DNA from: Isoetes taiwanensis
Lineage: Eukaryota; Streptophyta; Lycopodiopsida; Isoetales; Isoetaceae
Direction of reading: 5' to 3'
Length of the DNA stretch: 64,000 bases
Assembly (NCBI GenBank): GCA_021234155.1
Contig: JAJEKV010000072.1
Location: 6,883,335 to 6,947,334 of the forward strand
The stretch's first letter is position 1. Each line of letters starts with the position of its first letter. The notes under the pieces were generated by a model. The model was not told the DNA's origin. It searched no databases and worked only from the letters and a program-made list of their open reading frames with translations. The position numbers and the translations under genes were made by a program. Shown here piece by piece: positions 60,411 through 64,000 of this stretch.

Positions 60411-63400
60411 CTACCACTCTTCCCGCTTGGGCCCGGTGACAACTTGTTTTGTCTCATCTCTTCTTCTCAAACCATATTCAATCATGGCTTTTATTAATAC
60501 ATTTCTTCTGCCAAGTGCAAAATCCTTGTCGAACCATGTTGATGAAAACTGCAACAAACACAAGAATTAAGATCCGCTATAATAAAACATCCCAAAAGAT
60601 TTATGTGAAATATAAGAACAACTCACCATGCTTTTAGAATTCACTTGGGCATCCACAAAAGCTTGCATAAAGGCCATCACATAAAGACCGCAGACTTACA
60701 TTATCTGGTTGTTGTGGAACCTCCGGAATAGTTTCCTTCTTCACTGCATTCTTCACATATAATTCAACTCTACGTGAGCTAGAGTTGGTTAGATATGTGA
60801 TGACATCCTTATGAAGCCTGCACACACAAATGAGAACATGCAACTAAGATTTAAGCAAGCAGCAGTGGTACATATACTGAAAGAAAATGCTCACATATTT
60901 AAGAGTTTGCTGTCCACTGTTATACCAGTCATGGAGTTCAACACAATAATTGCAGGAGAAGCCATTGAGGTGGTACTGCAATTTTTTGCAGACTCTAAAA
61001 CAAAAATCACCAAAACATGATGGGCAGGGTCCTCAACTTGAACTGGAACCATAATATATTGGCATTTACTAACAACAATGCCTTGTAGCCCTTTCTCAAC
61101 TGCACTCCTGCCTGACTGTCCCATACTATTAGCATCCAGGGCTAATCTTTTAAATGCTGCCCGATAAGTCAAAAAGTTTTCTGAAGGGAAGAAAAAGAAG
61201 ACATCTCGCCATTTGGATGTCAATGTGCTGCTCACATACCTTCCGAATATGTCTAAATGTCTGTTAGACATGTGCCTATCTTTAAACAATGTCTCCACAC
61301 AATATTTCGTGACCTTAATCAGAGGTTCAGCTTGGAACGGATAGAATGGAACCATTGTCTGAAGGTTATCCATGTCACTGCAAACCAAGCATCAATGGTA
61401 ACTAGCATAAAACACATATTTACTAATCCAATTACACTTACAGTTGCTCAACTGATGTCTGGCTTCTAGTTCTCTTAGCTGGCCGCAACACCTTTGTATC
61501 TTTTCTTTTTCTTGACTCTTTCTCGTTCACACCACTATCTGTATCTGTTCTATCCTCAGATTCCTCCTTCTCTTGCTTCACCACAAGCACCTGCTTCATA
61601 TCTGTAGCCACATTCTCCACTAAAATTTCTTCAGTACCAGTTGTATATGTTCCTGTCTTACATGATTCTTCAATCTTTTCGATTGTAGTTCCAACTAAGG
61701 CCATAGATCCACTAGTTTCCCTCTTTTCGCGAATAATAAAATGTATGAACATGCAATAACTAAATGCAATAAGTAGTTTTGACTTACCACTTGAAACTTG
61801 ACATTTCAAGTTCGGTCCGATGATGTGGCATTGGCTTTAGAATTGGTACCTTTCGCACCTTGTCCTAAGAATGTTTTCTTTGGAGTGTCAAGACCTCTAC
61901 AATAATATCTTTTTTCTTTAGAGTGTCGAGACGCGGCTTCATTGTTCTCCTCCTTTCATTTGGTTCCAAATTACTACAAGATAACTCATTGTCAACAACA
62001 AAGATAAACATCAAGAAAATGTAGAAATTAAACTAATATGGACACACACCGTGTTGCCACATTCAGCCCTTTGCTTGGGAGCTCAATTTGTTGTGCATAT
62101 GAAGCTACAATTGTAGCTTTGCTTGTGACAACTCAGATCGTTATTAAAAATGAGCTCAATTTGCTTCCTTATAAAATCCAAAGAAATTCATTTAAAACTA
62201 ATTACTTACTTGATGTTCCTTTTCCTCCTCTCTCATGCTCTGCTACAAATGTGTTCAATGTGTTCAGAGGTGACCTAGATGTGGACGGGGTTGACTTATC
62301 ATGCTTCCCTCCATAATAATCATCTACACAACTTGAAAAATCAAGTGTCTTTGCAGGAGGATCTACTCTGTTCTTGCCGGCATCTGCATACGAGGTGAAA
62401 TTGAAATACATATGAAAATACCATAACCACATATCACATACCTTTCTCTGGCTTCTTTATACTACCCATGTCACCTGCAAGAATGAAAGCATTACCAATA
62501 ATAACTAGATGACTGAAAGAAATGTACAATCCAGAAAAGCAATGTACAATCCAATTCCAAATGTACTCCATGTATCTGTATTGCAGAATTATGTACAGTT
62601 TTATGTAGCCACATCCAAATGTAGAAAGCTTCCTAGAAAAAAGAATTCATAAATGCATTCCATGTAGCTGTATTAGATATATTAGATATATGTATTTGGA
62701 GCCAAGTGTAGAAAAGCTTACTGGAAAATTGTAATTGCATTAAAATGTATCATAGAATAGAATAGAATAGAATAGAATATGATTTTATCGTCCACGGAGA
62801 CCAACTGGCCTATGGGACCCAAGTACAAAGAGAGAGAGCAGCAGGCGTATTACTACCAGGATAGAGTACAGCATGTATCAAAATGTCCCCCAGTAGAAGA
62901 CCACATGTTATACAAATGTACACACAGGCAGTTACCTACTTATCTTATTTTCTTAGTACATAAAAGTAACTCCTCAATAATATCTGGCAACACTGTACAT
63001 CATGCACATTAATAATATGCATGTACTAACATGATGTTTACACCAGCCTAGAAAAGCAAAACGATCCAACCCTACAAATCTTCACTTCAACCTACATTTT
63101 AAAACCCAAATGTAATTAATATACTACAGAACAATTAATGCACAACCAATGCACAACTTCTAACTAATATCCATCTACCAATCTTACACCTGAACTAATA
63201 AAGAAAGACATGAAAGAAATCGATTATGCATACTTACCTTTTCCAATCAGCCCCAATGCACGAGGTAGATTCACATCCCATGTGCAGCCTGGTACCGCAC
63301 AGTTGTTCCTTGTGCTAGCAAGATAGGAGATACATAATAGGCAGTAAGGATGTCTGCAAGATGCCAATACCACCGGGAGGAACCAAACACCGCCGCAATT

Positions 63401-64000
63401 TGTGCGGGATGAAAATCAGCATTTGGTCGCTCAAGAATCTGAAACCAAAGAAAGAGGAGGAGGCTGCAAGCTAAGGACCGAGGAGTGATCTAAGAACTCC
63501 CTCAACTCCAAAATCTTTGTGTCCCCCTCCTCAATTGCTCTCTTTTTTGAAGACCTTAAATTGAGTTCAGAATCTAGCTGCCTCAACTCAGATGCTTTTG
63601 CTTCCACTTCCTTGCTAAGCTCGCCTAGATCCCCGCCCCGCTTGCTCTTCTCACAAGAATTGCATCCTCCACCTTCCATTTTATGTGCTCAAACTTCATA
63701 GCACTACCGTCACTTCCATCCATCCGGCTTTGTTGAAATGCCTGCAACTCTGACATCAGATTCAAGTAATTAGTCTCGGCCTCATGGACTAGCTTAGAAT
63801 ATACTGCCCTTTCCCCTTCCCTATGCTTCAAAGTCTCGTATAGCTGCAGTCTCGTCTCCTGTAAATTCTGCATCTCCTTATATATGCTTTCAAGAAATAC
63901 ATTCAAACTGTCCAGATCCTCTTTTTTGTAGAAAGTATCATAGGACTTGTGGCCCTTGGCATTGCTGGACTTGACTGTTACAACTTCAGTCAAAACCTCG
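60411..64000 (-). CDS. Accessory gene of copy E: coiled coil, RING-like finger, linker, Ulp1-type (C48) protease; 5' end outside the window
   Basis: From the right edge the minus strand encodes a coiled coil (63993-63480: LESIYKEMQNLQETRLQLYE, later EVEAKASELRQLDSELNLR). A RING-like finger follows at about 63390-63240 (NCGGVWF, then SCRHPYCLLC, then NCAVPGC). Exon MGSIKKPEKG starts at 62469 and matches copy B. Acidic and basic linkers (62384-62202, 61740-61438) end in RKRKDTKVLRPAKRTRSQTS. The protease exon (61388-60891) has SKCQYIMVPVQVEDPAHHVL, with the catalytic-type His, and PAIIVLNSMTG, where the usual Asp is Asn. The next piece has VPQQPDN (oxyanion Gln) and then, one base out of frame, CGLYVMAFMQAFVDAQ with the nucleophile Cys (about 60690). 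The last exon (60549-60411) has WFDKDFALGRRNVLIKAM and ends EEW. The frameshift just before the Cys probably inactivates it. SUMO or a ubiquitin-like protein would be the expected substrate. A short repeat-tailed retroposon sits in an intron at 62.75 kb. Confidence 0.65.
62750..62900 (-). repeat. Short retroelement with (TTCTA)n tail, copy 2, in an intron of the copy E accessory gene
   Basis: On the minus strand the body runs from about 62900, through GGTCTCCGTGGACGATAAAA, and ends in five TTCTA units at 62752-62777. The end matches the element at 35.92-36.0 kb. The bodies beyond the shared end differ, so only the 3' part is common. Confidence 0.6.

Larger units (their letters stand above)
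48005..64000. mobile_element. Copy E of the two-gene DDE transposon family, right end outside the window
   Basis: The left end is taken at 48005, GGGTAAAGGCACGTTAGGGTG, like the left end of copy B. The transposase is on the plus strand (48284-51560). The convergent minus-strand block runs from beyond 64000 to 51927 and encodes coiled coil, RING-like finger, linker, Ulp1-type protease and NIF phosphatase. Copy D (52867-59958) is inserted in the NIF gene. Without D the element is at least 8.9 kb. The right terminus and target duplication are not in the window. Confidence 0.65.

Overview
The window is nuclear DNA of a green plant, probably a land plant or streptophyte alga. It is A+T-rich, with split genes (GT..AG introns), a gene that looks plastid-targeted, degenerate fragments of plant-type genes, long microsatellites and many retroelement scars. 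I cannot name the species; nothing suggests a bacterium, virus or organelle. Most of the sequence is transposon.

The main content is four copies (A, B, E, D) of one family of large DNA transposons. Each carries two convergent genes. Gene 1 is a transposase: helical DNA-binding-like N-terminus, Cys-rich segment, RNase H-like DDE core and a conserved C-terminal domain. Gene 2 is an accessory protein: N-terminal FKVNW-type segment, coiled coil, RING-like zinc finger and charged linker, followed by a C-terminal module that differs between copies. Copy A (about 1-6955) ends in an FCP1/NIF-type HAD phosphatase. Copy B (20757 to about 28213) ends in a Ulp1-type (C48) cysteine protease. Copy E (48005 to beyond 64000) has the protease followed by a NIF unit. 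Copy D (52867-59958) has neither. D lies inside the NIF gene of E, with terminal inverted repeats and a 4-bp target duplication, and removing it restores that reading frame. Ends of the family begin with GGGT. I recognise the transposase as related to a poorly characterised family common in animal genomes; the two-gene arrangement with exchangeable protease and phosphatase modules is new to me and is the best candidate for an undescribed system.

Region by region: 1-6955 copy A; about 7000-9617 a LINE with the catalytic RT core deleted; 10.9-11.1 kb a long GATA repeat; 12.35-13.3 kb a degenerate lectin-receptor-like gene (minus strand); 13.4 kb palindromic repeats; 13.6-16.3 kb an unidentified block; 17.1-18.2 kb five large hairpins spaced about 212 bp apart; 19.9-20.04 kb a cluster of palindromes; 20.76-28.2 kb copy B; 28.6-35 kb repeats with three poly(A) tails; 35.2-35.5 kb a second palindromic repeat; 38.5-39.2 kb a well-supported two-exon gene for a plastid-type protein; 42.1-43.1 kb degenerate plastid RbcX-like and STI1-like fragments (minus); 44.8-45.1 kb a fold-back element; 45.5-47.8 kb fragments of an unidentified split gene; 48-64 kb copy E with D nested in it.

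Most transposon genes carry frameshifts or stops, so the copies look non-autonomous today. D is the youngest because it interrupts E. The only gene I would call a probable functional host gene is the one at 38503-39183.
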